Shown here: positions 24,801-37,161 of the stretch, piece after piece | Layout: each line of letters opens with the position of its first letter | Position numbering within the stretch: the stretch's first letter is position 1 | From: Ciona savignyi | Taxonomy: Eukaryota > Chordata > Ascidiacea > Phlebobranchia > Cionidae | Reading direction: 5' to 3' | NCBI GenBank assembly: GCA_000149265.1 | Contig: CH003275.1 | Coordinates: forward strand, 388,854-452,853 | DNA: 64,000 nt | Made by a program: the position numbers and the translations under genes | Notes under the pieces: model-generated | The model's input: the letters and a program-made list of their open reading frames with translations, nothing else | Database searches by the model: none | Told to the model about the DNA's origin: nothing

Positions 24801-26095
24801 AAACTTGGTGATTTTTTAGACAGCATGGCCTAGATATGCAGAAACCAAAATTTTGGGTAGTAAATTTAGGGAAATTCTCCTTGGACGTTAACAACCAAAG
24901 CGGTATTTTTTTCTAAAAAATTAGCTTTTTAGGCCATAGCGCTTAAACGGCTGCTCCAATTTAAATCAAATTTGGTGAAATGTTAGTGCACTAGTCACAG
25001 ATTTAACACTTAAAAGAAATAAAAAAATTACCTAGGGAAATACCCTAAAAATTAAACTTTTGCTGTTAAATGATAATTGTGACAGGCATGCTATGTCGCC
25101 CCGACATCTACCAGACGAGTTAATGGAATTGCAATGAAACTCGGTGATTTGTTGGACAACATGGTCTAGATATGCAGAAATTAAAATTTTGGGTGATAAA
25201 TCTAGGGGAATTCCCCTGGGACGTTAAAACCAAAACGGTATTTTTTTTCTAAAAATATTGCCTTTTTTGGGCATAGCGCTTGAACGACCGATACAATTTG
25301 AATCAGATTTGGTGGAATGTAAGTGCATTAGTCACAGATTTAACACTTAAAACAAATAAAAAAATTACCAAGGGAAATACCCTAAAAATCGGATTTTGTT
25401 CTCTAATTATGATTGTGACAAGCATGCCATGTTGCCCCGAAATCTAGCAAAAGGAGTAATGAAATCGCAATAAAAATTTGACATTTGTAACAGAACATGG
25501 TCTAGATAAGCAGAAACCAAAATTTTGGGTAATGAATCTAGAGAAATTCCCCTGAGACGTTAAAAACCAAAACATTTTTTTCTAAAAATTTAGATTGTTT
25601 GAGCATAGCGCTTGAACGGCTGCTCTAATTTTGATCAGATTTGGTTAAATGTTAGACCATTATAGACACTTTAGGCCAATTAAAAGAAAGAAAACATTTA
25701 CTTAGAGTAATTTTCCTAAAAACGAAGATATGTTCCTGAATTATGATTGTAACAGGCATGCCATATCGTACTGACATCTCCAACAAGGAGTCGACAAATC
25801 ACATTAAAACTTTAAGAATTGTTACATAACATGGCCAACATATGTAAAAACAGAAACTCATCTACTAAACCTAGGGGAATTTCCTTTATTTTATTACAGC
25901 GCATAAAAAGGTTTAATTTAAAAGAAGTTTGGTTTGATAACTCTGGGACCCATGCGTTTATGCTTGCAGAAACAAACTACATACTCAGTGTATAAAATAC
26001 AAATTGTGGTTAGGGACCCTGTAGCATGAATATATGGCATACAAAATGTGTTTTACAATGGTGGTGGTTAAACACGTGGTTGACACTCTCTAGTT
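21811..26095 (+). repeat. Composite array of ~334-bp monomers with terminal modules
   Basis: Monomers beginning GACAGGCATGCCATG start near 22866, 23198, 23531, 23866, 24409, 24745, 25081, 25417 and 25751, a spacing of 332-336 bases within each block. Two higher-order blocks (about 22770-24322 with four monomers and 24321-26095 with five) each begin ATGGGTCCCATTTGG and end in a ~180-base module closing with GACACTCTCTAGTT. A further terminal module lies at 22526-22706 and an inverted terminus at 21811. No coding capacity is seen. Confidence 0.85.
21952..22254 (-). repeat. tRNA-like SINE (family A), near full length
   Basis: Well-preserved inverted copy running from the GGATAGGATAGAATAGGAT tail to the CTAGACCAACGGGCCGG head. 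The head reads on the minus strand as a tRNA-like A-box (GTTGGTCTAGCGGTTAAGTG). Confidence 0.9.
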
Positions 26096-27974
26096 TAAAT
26101 CTAAGTTTTTGGCATGAACTATAACGTAACTTTTATTATTTATACCCGACATTTCAAAACAAAATATGGTGTTTTGTATAGTTACTCGTAAAATTCAAAA
26201 CATAAAGTACATATTGTAATTACTATTGTACGTTTTTTTCATTTTGAAATAATGCTGCGCATTCATCATGGGCCCAACGTAACCACGATGTTGGCATGCG
26301 ACATCTTTAACACAGTATAAAAGAGGCTTCCTAATATATCTAACGGGCTGGGGAGTTGGTAAAATAAAAAGTTTTATTATAACATGAACTAAAACAGATT
26401 GACACGAAAAACGTTGTATTTTAACATCAACGGGCCAACATTGGGCTTCCGCGGATTGCCAACCGTTGGCCTTGCGATGAAGAGCCAACGTAAGCTCAAA
26501 TTTTGTTTTTTTAATTCAGGAAAAATAATAAAAAAATAAAAACTACGTTTATACTACATATATTACTACAGAACTGTTCACGATTTTTAACTTTTTATGT
26601 ACATGTTTCACTTCCGATAACGGTGGGCTAACGTTATAATCGTCACGTTTAGCCAACGCCGACGAGGCCAACGGTTAGCCAACCGACGCTTGCTATCTGG
26701 GCAAGCATGTATACCGAACCAGTTTAACTGTACGCATTGCTGTACTGTATCAGCTTGCAATAAACAAATAAAGAAACCTTTTGTAAGGAGTCATAACAGC
26801 ATTAACAGCATTGTAATGTGAGCATTATATGAGGAAGATGTATTAGAGATATGGCCGGATATAGCAAATTAATATAGAGAATAGATCATTATACTTACAG
26901 CGTTAATTAGTCTTGCAAACAGGAAATTCAGTTAAAACAAAATAAATATTACACCAATGTAACATAAAAAAGGAAAGAACCTGTTACTAATATAAAAATA
27001 TTACGGATGATTGGTGTGTATATATAAATATAAAATATAGCAGTAGTTCAGCTTTCTATGAATGCCTCTTCGCACCAAACTGGAAACTTCTCCAACTATA
27101 ATCACCGCCATTGTCTTCTTAAATATACGTGTCCAAGGGTGATCATGAACCCGTTCTGTTTCCATCACCAACAAACTATGTTTCAAGTTCCTCCACCGTA
27201 CAGCATTTCGAAACAATATCATTGAAGTTTTGGATTCTATAATGGATGGCTGAGTATCTACTTTTCAAAATTAAACGCAAACAACATTCCAAAAGTACTG
27301 AAATTCGAGGTAAATGGATAACAGTCACAAAACCTGGAGAATCGCACATGCCCTTATTATGTCGCTTTTGTAAGGAACGAGGGTATGTGCAAACAATAAA
27401 GTCCAAAAAAGAGGTACTGTATCTACTGCAAAAGCAATGGCCACATTTTAAGATTCGGTTAAAACCTGTTTACCTACCGCAACAAAACTAACCAGCACAG
27501 AACAACAATAGTTTCATCTTTAAGGAAATCTACAAGAAACACACCAAAATCATGCAGCCAAGTTTTACCATCACAACATGAAAATGAGAATTCAGATTCG
27601 AGTGTCCCACCTGATCTCAGAAGAACTGTCTCATCTCTAAAGACAATGTTCGTGAATCATTCACCTGCAAAGAAAACTTGTATAACAAGAATTTTTTTCG
27701 GACCATAATAACTTTTCGATAATTAGTATAATATTAATATCGAATAAAAAATGGGGCCCATGTTTGTACATGATAAAATAACTGCAATACCAATCGCAAA
27801 TTTTTAGAAAAGCATCGATACATAAATTTAGTGGAGAAATTAGAACTAATGGGAAAAAATAAACGTGCAGTAACTCAAAATCGAACTTATATTCTAATTC
27901 AAAGATATATAACCGAAATAAAACAAACAAATAGAACGAGAATTAAACCCCACTGCGGATTTTTTTTGCAAAGA
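26096..27974. other. Intergenic, no gene recognised
   Basis: The segment at about 26420-26705 carries repeated CCAACG/GTTGGC motifs and ends TTGCTATCTGGGCAA, matching the family seen at 18327. An 81-codon open frame at 27246-27491 has no recognisable domain, signal peptide or splice context. The rest is A+T-rich. Confidence 0.5.
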
Positions 27975-28289
27975 ATGATGATAATTTAGCTCAACAGAAA
28001 CTGTTAAGCGCCCCAAAAAGCCGAAGCTATTACAGTGTGAAAATGAAATTGTGGTAAATCCTAGTGAACGTGCAAAATCATCTCCCGTTTGCGTGATATC
28101 ACTGACATCTACGGACCTCTGACTTGCGCGATATCACTGACATCTACGGATATAAATATCTGTAGAAACACGCAACCCGCAGATGATTTTGCTAATTCAC
28201 TAAGATTCATCACAATTTGAGATACACACTATAATAGCTTCGGCTTTTTGGGTCGCTTAACAGTTTCTGTTAAGCTAAATTATCATTAT
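27975..28289. mobile_element. Near-palindromic MITE, copy 1
   Basis: Long terminal inverted repeats of about 110 bases read GATAATTTAGCTYAACAG..AAAAAGCCGAAGCTATTA from each end, leaving a short centre with a repeated GATATCACTGACATCTACGG. It has no coding capacity. A second copy starts about 315 bases downstream. Confidence 0.88.
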
Positions 28290-28604
28290 ACTTTAAATTG
28301 CTAATTACTACAAACTAGTCGAACAAACATTGCCCGATTAATTAACACCTTCTGTCTAGTTAACTACGCAAAAGATTTTTATCTATCGCTTCCACAACGT
28401 ACATCCTTGAAATGCTAAAAATAAGGATACACTATACAAATTAAATCAAAATTTTTCATTACAGCGGGTTTAAGCAATGCGTTGTGTTTTCAACCTGGTC
28501 TATCAAGCCTAGAAACCATTAAAATGGAGTTTTATTTGAAAGGGGCATAAAGAGGATACCCCGAAATTTAGCTACATTTGCTTAAAGGGTAATCTGACCA
28601 AACT

Positions 28605-28876
28605 TATGATGATGATTTAGCTTAACAGAAAGTGTTAAACGACCCAAAAAGCCGAAGCTATTACAGTGTGTAAAAGAAATGGTGGTAAATCCTAGTGAAC
28701 GTGCAAATTAGCACTGACATCTACCGTCATCTGATGTTTATAAACATCTGTAGAAACACGCAAACCGCAGATGATTTTGCTCATTTACTACGATTTATCT
28801 CAACTTGAGATTCACACTGTAATAGCTTCGGCTTTTTGGGTCGCTTAACAGTTTCTGTTGAGCTAAACTATCATCA
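28605..28876. mobile_element. Near-palindromic MITE, copy 2
   Basis: Same family as 27975-28289, with the same arms (AAAAAGCCGAAGCTATTACA and its complement) and a shorter centre. The outer bases read TGATGATGATTTAGC and CTAAACTATCATCA. Confidence 0.88.
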
Positions 28877-29463
28877 GTTTTTGCATTGCTAAATACTCCA
28901 ATCAAGTCGAACAAACTTTGCATTGCCTGAGTAATATACCCATTTTTTCCAAATGGGACCCATAAATACCATGACTAAGAGAAAACGAATGTCATATCCG
29001 TCCGCTCATAGACGTCCATTAATTGGTCATACGCCGTTTTTGGTGTTTGACCTTTATTAATTTTTTTTCACATTATTGTTGTTTTTGCTTACAGGTTTGG
29101 CGGCCGTGTCCGCTATACTCATTTGATTGCTTTTTTATTTTTAAATGACCTGTTTAACTCTGTTTATTTTGCCGTCTTTTCCCATTCATTTTTCGTAATT
29201 TAAATCGTTTCCCATTTTTTGATACTTGGGCAAAAATGAATAAACTAAACTAGTGTGTAGTTACCGTTTTTCCCTTTATGAATTTTAGTTTCCACTTTAT
29301 CACCAGCGTGCCGCAAAAAACGGGTACACATATCATGCTTCCGTTCCTATTCATACATTCCATACACAACGCAATAAGATTTGAATAGATTTCTTTTATA
29401 TGGTTGCCATAAATTGAAACAAGATTTTGTGCATCATGTCAATCTGGAGGAAATAGATTAGAT

Positions 29464-29755
29464 TAGGATAAGTTATTCATGTTTATCCCTGTGAATGAAA
29501 AAAGGGGCGTTAACACACGGGCAATCGTCAGATTACTTTGCGCTCCCTGTCGGGTTATAGGAGCTATTGCAGGGTATTGTATATGATTAAACGGTTCGTC
29601 ATTTTAAATAGAAACCATTAACCCACTGGAGTCATAGTACGACCGATTATTGCTTTGCCTAAGGAAATAACCGACCAGATAGTGACTAGTTTCCATCCTT
29701 TAACCCCTCGGCTGAAATACGTCGACCTTACCAGCTAATTAAGCTAATTGGCCGA
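29464..29755 (-). repeat. tRNA-like SINE (family A)
   Basis: Inverted copy with TTAGGATAAGTTATTCATG at the tail side and a CCTCGGCTGAAATACGTCG head. It is diverged but full length. Confidence 0.8.
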
Positions 29756-31058
29756 AAATGTAGTGATTGTTTAAACAACGTATAGTTGAAATAAAAACTA
29801 ATTTTACTTTGTTGGTCAGCATTGAGTGCTTACTGTTTGTAATCATCGGCATCTGCCTCATCGGCTTCCATTTCTAAAATTAATCTCAGTTAGGCCTATG
29901 CCTCCTCTTACCAATGGTTATAAGAAGCTAAGGCACAATCAGAGCTTTCGTGTGTATGACTCTCCGTCTAACACTCTAAACAGCCACCAAGAATGTTTTA
30001 GCCATTTAAGATGACGATAAGCAAAAGCAAAAGTAAAGTGGTCTTTCTATAACCAAATGAGTTGCGACGTGCGAAATATTTCCTTCGTGACTTTTCACTC
30101 GTGGGATCACGATAATGTTATTACTTCCTCCAATTTCCTTTGGCTTGGCACGTTCTCTAGCATTGCGGAAAGCGTATATCATGAATTGAGCGTATGTTTG
30201 TTGGTGCTAAAATCTTTAAGGGGGTAAGTAACCGTTATTAATGCCTTAACCAAAACATGTCTTAATATGCCTTGGTTAAGGCAACGCGAACATTTTGTAT
30301 TAACATTACATTCTATGGTACATACAAGAAATAATCAATTACAAAGTGAGATTTCTGGTGTTCCAAATAACAAGATTCGGTACTTTTCAAATCGATCATT
30401 TCAAAAGTCTTTCAGGCAATATTCGTGTAGTCTACATAAACACCTTAAAGTGAAGATATGTAAACGGTTTATACAAACAGGATATGCTGCACTCAGCTTT
30501 TTTTGTTATTGTTGTATACACCAATACATTTTATTGTTTATTAACTAAATGGGCATGTAATATTCTTAGAGTTAATTGCTCTTGTAAAGTTTAGTCAATA
30601 CCAAAAATGTATTGGTCTGTATATAGGTGTTCAAAAAAATATTTTTTCTTTCTTTTTAATGCAAACTGACTTCACAAAAGGGCGGTCACTCAAAATGCTG
30701 CCATAGAAACTCGATGCAACAACCTTTCTTTATGTCATTTGTCAGTAAGCTTAACTAACTGTATATTTAAATTTATTACACAGGAAACCTAGTAATTCTC
30801 GATTAGTGTTTCTCTATGTTTAGCTTTAATACTCATGTAACATCACATAGTAGCTACGAGGAACTCAAGGGTGCAATTTCTGCAAAGTCCCTTGTTACCC
30901 GAGGCGCTTCTGCGGCAAAGAAATGTCGATTACATTCTTGATTCAAATATTCGTTCTTCAATGTCGTCCAATGACCGTGTTTTAACCTATATTTTGACAT
31001 GTATTTGCTTATAAGGAACGACATAAGGAAGGCTATTGTCTCTAAGGAGATGGCGTCA

Positions 31059-31345
31059 TCCGGCCCGTTGGTCTAACGGTTAAGTGCGTCGCCTTTCAAT
31101 CGAAAGGTTGCAGGTGCGAAACTGGTTGCTAGCTAGTCGGTTGTGTCCTTGGGCAAGGCACTTTACGGACATTGCCTGATCCCTGCGGATTAATGGGTTC
31201 TACCAAATTGAAGGAACGTTTCTATCATATACAACACACTGCAATAACTCCGGTAATCCGACGATCTGACGATTGCCCGTGTATTAACCCCCTTGGTTTT
31301 CCCATTCACGGGGATAAAGATGAATATCCTATCCTATCAACTATC
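31059..31345 (+). repeat. tRNA-like SINE (family A), best plus-strand copy
   Basis: The head GTTGGTCTAACGGTTAAGTG resembles a Pol III A-box region and GGTTGCAGGTGCGAAAC a B-box. The body runs through TCCTTGGGCAAGGCACTTTA and TGGGTTCTACCAAATTGAAG, ending in a GAATATCCTATCCTATC tail. It serves as the reference for other copies in the window. Confidence 0.9.
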
Positions 31346-32489
31346 CAAGATTATTACACGTATTACGGGTTTCGTTCGATTTCAATGGAACCACATTTTG
31401 ATTTTACTCCGTTTCATTTTGGTAAATCTTTTACAGAATGTATTGCGATATTTTCAGTATAATTGGGACGTTCCTACAATTTGGTAGAACTGTGGCAATT
31501 TGCGGTTTGTCATTGGTCATTATGTTCTGCATGTTGTCGTTACCACTGGTTCCGTATGACACCCCCTTACATGGTTGTAAATCCGGTTTAAGATGACCGC
31601 AGGCTTTAACGTTCCCAGAACTTCTTTTTTCTCACGATACTACCATGCTGTCTTTTGTTTTCGAGCATCAATTAAAGATACAGTTAGAATCGCGACTCTT
31701 GCAGTGATAAGCTAATACAACCAGTTGACTAAAATAAAATATACTAACCCACCAAGCTTATCAGTCGGAAATAGTCTTAAGGGTGGCTAATGATGAGATC
31801 CCCAAGGCAACCACTTCCCTTATTTCGTTAAAGCAAAAAAGTTATCACAGGGAAAAGTTTATTTGCTAATATACACAGAGATAGGACGAGAAGGAAGAAC
31901 ATCTTTTTCTTTTATTTATTTTTTGCACTGTACTAAGTTTCGAACCAATATGGGCTCGTGCCCATGACCGTGTATAAATTCGGTATATGTATCGGTCGCG
32001 TTGACCATTCGGGCACACGACTGTATTGAATTTAAGAATACAATCGACATTTCTTTTCTGGAATTACTAGATTAACTGTGTAATAAATTGAGATATACAG
32101 TTCGTTACGCATACTGACAAATGACGCAAGGAAAGGCTGTTCCTTCGAGCTCCTTTCGCAGATTTTTATGTGAAAGTCATTTTTTAGAGGTCAGTTTGCA
32201 TCAGAGTGATAGTAGTAATATTTGGCTGAACACTCCTTTATAGTAAGTCCAATGTATTTCTGCTTGTGACTAAACTATACCCTAACACCTAACTCTGAAA
32301 GTCTTTTATTATTAAATTATCCCATTTCATTTATAAATGCTAAAATGTCTTTTAGTGCAAACAATGTTTGCGGGAAATAATGAGTGCATACGCATCATAT
32401 CCTGTTTATATTAACACAATCAGACACTATAAGATTACTTGTGAAAAAGCTGATATATACAATGTGTTAAATTTTATTTTGAATGTGCA

Positions 32490-35400
32490 ATGCTAAGTTG
32501 TCATATTGAAACCAATGGCCACAGTTGTGATGTCACTTGGAAGGATGGTCACGTGAGTAGGTGAGGTTATGATTGGATTGTAATTGATTGTAATTGATTA
32601 AATGTTTGTTTTGGGTACCCTTACAGTGTTTTGTTGGTCAGGATATTTATGTTGTTTAACCGATGGCGCATTCAGTAATAGCATTGGAGGTTTGCAGACA
32701 GCCGAAAGGTTTTTGAAATCTAAATGTCCAGACAGTTATGTCCTTAAACAAGGCATTAGACGCAGATGAATAAAACTCAATGGATTTAATCGACTATCAA
32801 GCGGGTGATTTTAATCCAACAATCTTTCGATTGAAATTAACTTTCTAATCTATTGAACTGTAGGGCTGTTTCTCCAATCAAATCCAAATTCCGACCACCT
32901 TTAGACTAACGATTTTAAATTTACCTATGTAATGCCGAGAAATTTTACGGATTGCGTAAGAACCCTAAGAATTTGTCCCAAAATATCCAAATTTTTAAAC
33001 TGCACACAAAACACACCTTCTCGTTAAGCCGACTTCATCTTAGTAGGCCTATACTGTTGTTGCTTTACCGCAAAATTTTCTTTAGAGATTATATCGTGTT
33101 TTTAATTTTTCGTTTAACAGTATTGTTTTTGCCAAGGTTTAGCGCAGCGTTCGCTATATTTTTTAATTTATATCCATTTTCCTTTGAATAACATTTTAAC
33201 GGCTATTCGCTTTGTCGTCTATTCCGATTTCGTGATTCGCTTAATTTTTCATTATGTAACGCTGAAAGTGTAAATAAAGTATCAGAATAAACTATAAAGT
33301 ACATAATATATTTTAAAACGCTCGCCCTTATTTCGCCCATGGGTTAACCCAACTCTGTTGCCGCATTTAGATTAGGAAGTTCGGTATGGTCAACGATAAA
33401 ATGTTTTTTTAGATTCGATGCCACTTGGCTGCGTCATAACTGCCGATGCCCCCTCTGTTTCAATGAATTTTCAGTTTCCCGCATAATAGACGTTCTTTCG
33501 CTTCCCGAAGTTTTATTGGTCGAGAAAGTGGAGGTGGATTCGAAAGGTAACATCATTTACTATCTTGCTTTTTGCAACTGATTGATTATGATCATCCAGA
33601 TGAAATGCTTAAAACATGGTTTAAGGGGGAAACTAATCATGTGACCAAACACCCCACTGATTGGCTGCGTTCATATTGCTACTGCGACGCTTGTCTGAAT
33701 CATGACATCACTAGTCGTGACGTCATCAGTGTACATAACCAAGAAGTGGAACTCCACGTTGTTGATTATAACGCAATTGAAGGAAATGAAAACGCGGTTC
33801 AGTTCAAGTAAGTAAAAGTAATAGCGCCATGGACAAATGTTGACGCCATTGTTTGCAGGATACTAAAGCACCTGATTGAATCTGGGATTTGCATGATTAA
33901 GAATGTGCCGACAGTTCCTGAACAAATATTAAAGGTGTGATCAAATGTATTAGTATGACAGGAGTATAGGGTTGTGCAAATAAATTTTCATTGTCACATT
34001 AGTGGGTAGAATAAAAAACAAAATACAACCAATCTTTATGATTTACTTTAATAACAATGTGCCAATAAACTGCGTTGTCCAATTTCCTTGCATTTTCTCT
34101 TTCTTGCCATTTTGTTATAAACGTTCACAATGACCTAGTTTTATTTACCTTAGCATTAGTAAAAAAACATTATCATCAGAAGGAAGGCAGAGCACAATAA
34201 GTGACCCGCAAAACTTTGGTGCCAATGCAATTTTCTTGGGAACACTTGTAATAACATAAAGTGACGCAGATGGCATAGCATATCGAGTTTACAAGTTTTT
34301 ACACTTAATTTCCTATGCCGGTAATTATATTGGTTGACCATCTTCGACTTTATAGTTATGCGATTGTGACAACACAAGGAAACAATAAAATATTATTAAG
34401 TACTTAAATCATGCTAACGGAAACTTGTTTTTTTTATGCAATATTTCAGTGACAAAGTTCTGAACAAATGTTTCCACAGGTTGCCAGCATGTTCGGCCCA
34501 GTTCGCAGTACTTTATACGGCAAGGTAAATACCACCACCGCTACCTACTTCTTTAGACCACCGCTACCAACTTGAAACGCTGATGCTTAAATGTGTGTCG
34601 CAGGGATATGATTTGGGCGGAGACCAAGGAGAAAACAGAGCCTTTACGACATCGGAGTTGCCTTTTCATCAGGATTCTCCATATTATGAAACAAAACCGG
34701 GTGCACAATTGCTACACGCTCTCAGGTGCTCTTATATAAGAATACTGTAGGATATTTATGTTTATCCCCGTATAGAGAAAACGCAAGGGGTTAACAAAAG
34801 AGCAATGCTCAAAATACCTCCCACCCACCGCCGGGTTACCAGAGCTATTTTAGTTTGTTGTGTATAATTCAAAAATTGTTATTTGGTGGAACCCATCAAT
34901 TTACTAGGTCCGTTTACTGCCTCCACCAAAGACACAACCGACTAGATAGAAACCAGTTTCGAAATTGTTATAATGTTAGTTTAAAAGGTCCCAGTTATTA
35001 GAAGTCAATTGTCAGATATACGTCTGCTGGAGTCGTAATTAAACGATTATAATAGCTGTAGATGTATTCGGTGTACAGTGCCTCAGTTGAAACAGTTAGA
35101 TTAATTGTGATGTCACCAGGTTCGATTCATGCGTCACAGGAGGTGAATCCCTGATCATCGATATGTTCCGCTCGGCGGAAACACTGCGCCGGGAAAGTCC
35201 CGAACACTTCCGTACTTTATGTGAAGTTCCCGCAACGTTTGAAACGATCGATTTGAAAAGGAACGAACCTTGTTATTTGGAACATCAGAAAACTCACTTT
35301 GCCGTTGATTATTTCGACAAGGTGATTTTGTATGTTTTTTGTATCATATAATGTAATGTTAATAAAAAATGTTCGCATTGCCTTAACCAAGGCATTTTGA

Positions 35401-36005
35401 GACATGTCTTGATTAAGCCATTACGAACTGTTACTTTTTCCTGGGGAGGTGTTCGACGACAATTGATACAAACCCATTTTGACAACCCGTGTGCTTACAT
35501 TCGTGTTGAGGGTGGTTAATTTATAATTACATTTTGAAATTTGAATCATTATTGTTTAGTTGGTCGGAGTTAATTGGAGCCCTGACCATGTATTAGTTCC
35601 ACGGATAAGATCAGAAGACGTGAACCGGTATTACGCGGCTTGCAGGGCGTTTGCGAAGGTTTTGGAACGTAAGGAAGGAATGGTAAGAGCTTGAATTCGA
35701 ATTTGTTTCTTTCTTGTAATTAATATCTTGTGTGTTTTCTTTCAGCTAAAATTTCGCTTAACAACTGGCGATTTAATCATTTTTAACAACTGTCGAGTTG
35801 CACACGGAAGAACGGCTATTCAAAGCTGCGGTGGAAAGCGCCACTTACAGGTAAGATATAGTTTAGCATTACCAATAATACAATGATGTGTTCACAGGGT
35901 ACTTACGTAAATATGAATGATGTCAAAAGCAAGTACATGGTCCTGGCAAACAAGTTGGGACTAAACGTCACTCCTCCGAAAGTTGGAAACAATTCTTCGT
36001 TTTAA
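32490..36005 (+). CDS. BBOX1: Gamma-butyrobetaine dioxygenase-like (TauD/TfdA family), 397 aa, 10 exons
   Basis: Fe(II)/2-oxoglutarate dioxygenase of the BBOX1/TMLHE group, which acts in carnitine synthesis. Exons: 32490-32560, 33413-33546, 33600-33807, 33859-33934, 34480-34524, 34604-34725, 35120-35321, 35560-35682, 35746-35850, 35898-36005; all phases agree (1194 bases). The N-terminal domain has WLRHNCRCPLC (residues about 29-39), the CxCxxC zinc motif of BBOX1. Metal ligands are His200 and Asp202 in FHQDSPYY and His347 in VAHGR, close to the human BBOX1 positions I recall. VTGGESLIIDMF and a C-terminal YVNMNDVKSKYMVL also fit the family. There is no obvious mitochondrial presequence (MLSCHIETNG), which favours BBOX1 over TMLHE. 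The 53-base intron at 33547-33599 is unusual (see findings). TMLHE or another paralogue remains possible. Confidence 0.85.
34742..34975 (-). repeat. tRNA-like SINE (family A) just after a BBOX1-like donor
   Basis: Inverted copy starting TAGGATATTTATG 17 bases after the exon ending at 34725. The body CGCAAGGGGTTAACA is recognisable and the head is worn. Confidence 0.75.
35366..35436. repeat. ~70-bp palindromic element in a BBOX1-like intron
   Basis: The sequence with TTGCCTTAACCAAGGCATTT and GACATGTCTTGATTAAG is the reverse complement of 30225-30296 with few changes. Its small size and partial self-complementarity suggest a miniature transposable element. Confidence 0.75.
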
Positions 36006-36906
36006 AATTATATTATAAGTGTTTAACGGAAATACAAGTATCCATAAGACACCGATGGTACAGTGCATATCAGCATAAGCTACTAGCAAGTCAGCATTAG
36101 GTACACTTTTACCTGCAAGTTGGTTGCTGGTTCCTATGCTTTGTTCTTAAAAGCTGTAATCGATTTATATCATAACTAAGAAGACAAAGGCTATAAAAAA
36201 AATTGTCAACCACGTGTTTTACCACCACTATTTGTAAAACACATTTTGTACACTATTTCTCAATGCGAGCAAGGTCCCTAACCACAATTTGTATTTTATA
36301 ATCCGAGTATGTATAAGTTTGTTTCTACAAGAATAAACACATGGGTCCCTGAGGTAACAATATTATGTTGTTATCCATGTTCATTACATAATATATGTTA
36401 TTGTCACATAGGCCTATGTGCACGCCAGGTCCGTGTTATCCAACATTTCAAAAAATGTTAACCGGATATTAGTGGAATGTAAGTGCATTACCCACTGATT
36501 TAACACTTTAAAGAAAGAAAAAATAGCCTCGTAAAATACCCTAAAAATAAGATTTTGTTCTTAAATCATGATTGTAACAGGAATGCAATGTCGCCCTGAC
36601 ATTCACTAATAGAACTAATGGAATCGCATAAGTTTGTCATTTGTTGGCCAACATATGATCTAGATACGCAGAAACCAAAATTTTGGTAATAAATTCTAGG
36701 GAATTATCCTAATATGCTAGCATGCATTACATATATTTGCAATACAAATTGTGGAAAAATTACGCAGTGGAAACTTAGACCAGGACCGAGACAACAACTT
36801 GCACAACAAAATCAAACACTTTGTATGAGACGGAGGGAAGGGGCTAGAACTATCTCCTAGTACCTTGACCAAGCACACAACGGTTAAATACCAACCATTT
36901 TTGTTC
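36006..36906. repeat. Intergenic with fragments of the satellite-type element
   Basis: About 36205-36350 is an inverted terminal module (TTGTCAACCACGTG onwards) and about 36475-36720 is a forward 334-bp monomer fragment. No coding exon is seen. Confidence 0.7.
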
Positions 36907-37161
36907 CGGTACCTCTAAATACTACAGGACCGCTTGGAGCGCATGAAGCGCTTAAATCGCTTGGAGCGCTTGGATCGCTTATTATACTTCGTAATTACAA
37001 AAGCCATGATTATAATGTTAGGGTTGGGGTTAAAGTTAGTTCTGGGGTTGAGATTAGTGTTTGGGACATGGTTAGAATTACTTTCCATAGCAATCTAAGT
37101 GATCCAAGCGATCCAAGCGATCCAAGCGGTCCAAGCGGTCCTGTAGTATTTAGAGGCACCC
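36907..37161. mobile_element. 255-bp hairpin MITE, 9-bp target duplication
   Basis: Inverted ends share CCTCTAAATACTACAGGACC and its complement over about 30 bases. The flanks repeat TTTTTGTTC at 36898-36906 and 37162-37170. Inside are GATCCAAGC-type short repeats on both arms and a centre of TTAGGGTTGGGGTTAAAG. The duplication length fits hAT-type insertion. Confidence 0.85.

Larger units (their letters stand above)
28877..32489. other. Intergenic, repeat-rich, no gene recognised
   Basis: Contents: a fragment of the satellite-type element in reverse (about 28935-28975); a dispersed repeat around 29090-29260 (GGTTTGGCGGCCGTGT..AATGAATAAAC) also seen near 11655-11810 and 33130-33300; SINEs at 29464-29755 and 31059-31345; a ~70-bp palindromic element at 30225-30296; and a second tRNA-like repeat in reverse at about 31930-32025. 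Open frames here are short and unsupported. Confidence 0.55.

Noticed and set aside
27246..27491. 81-codon open frame with CRFCKERGY
   Set aside because: Two cysteines suggest a zinc knuckle at first sight, but there are no partner residues, no splice continuation and no recognisable homologue.
31059..31130. Genuine tRNA gene
   Set aside because: A- and B-box-like motifs are present, but no cloverleaf with acceptor stem closes, and the sequence continues into the shared SINE body.
37010..37070. Telomeric repeat remnant (TTAGGGTT)
   Set aside because: Only one or two degenerate units, in the centre of a hairpin MITE and repeated in a similar element near 59450; better explained as element sequence.
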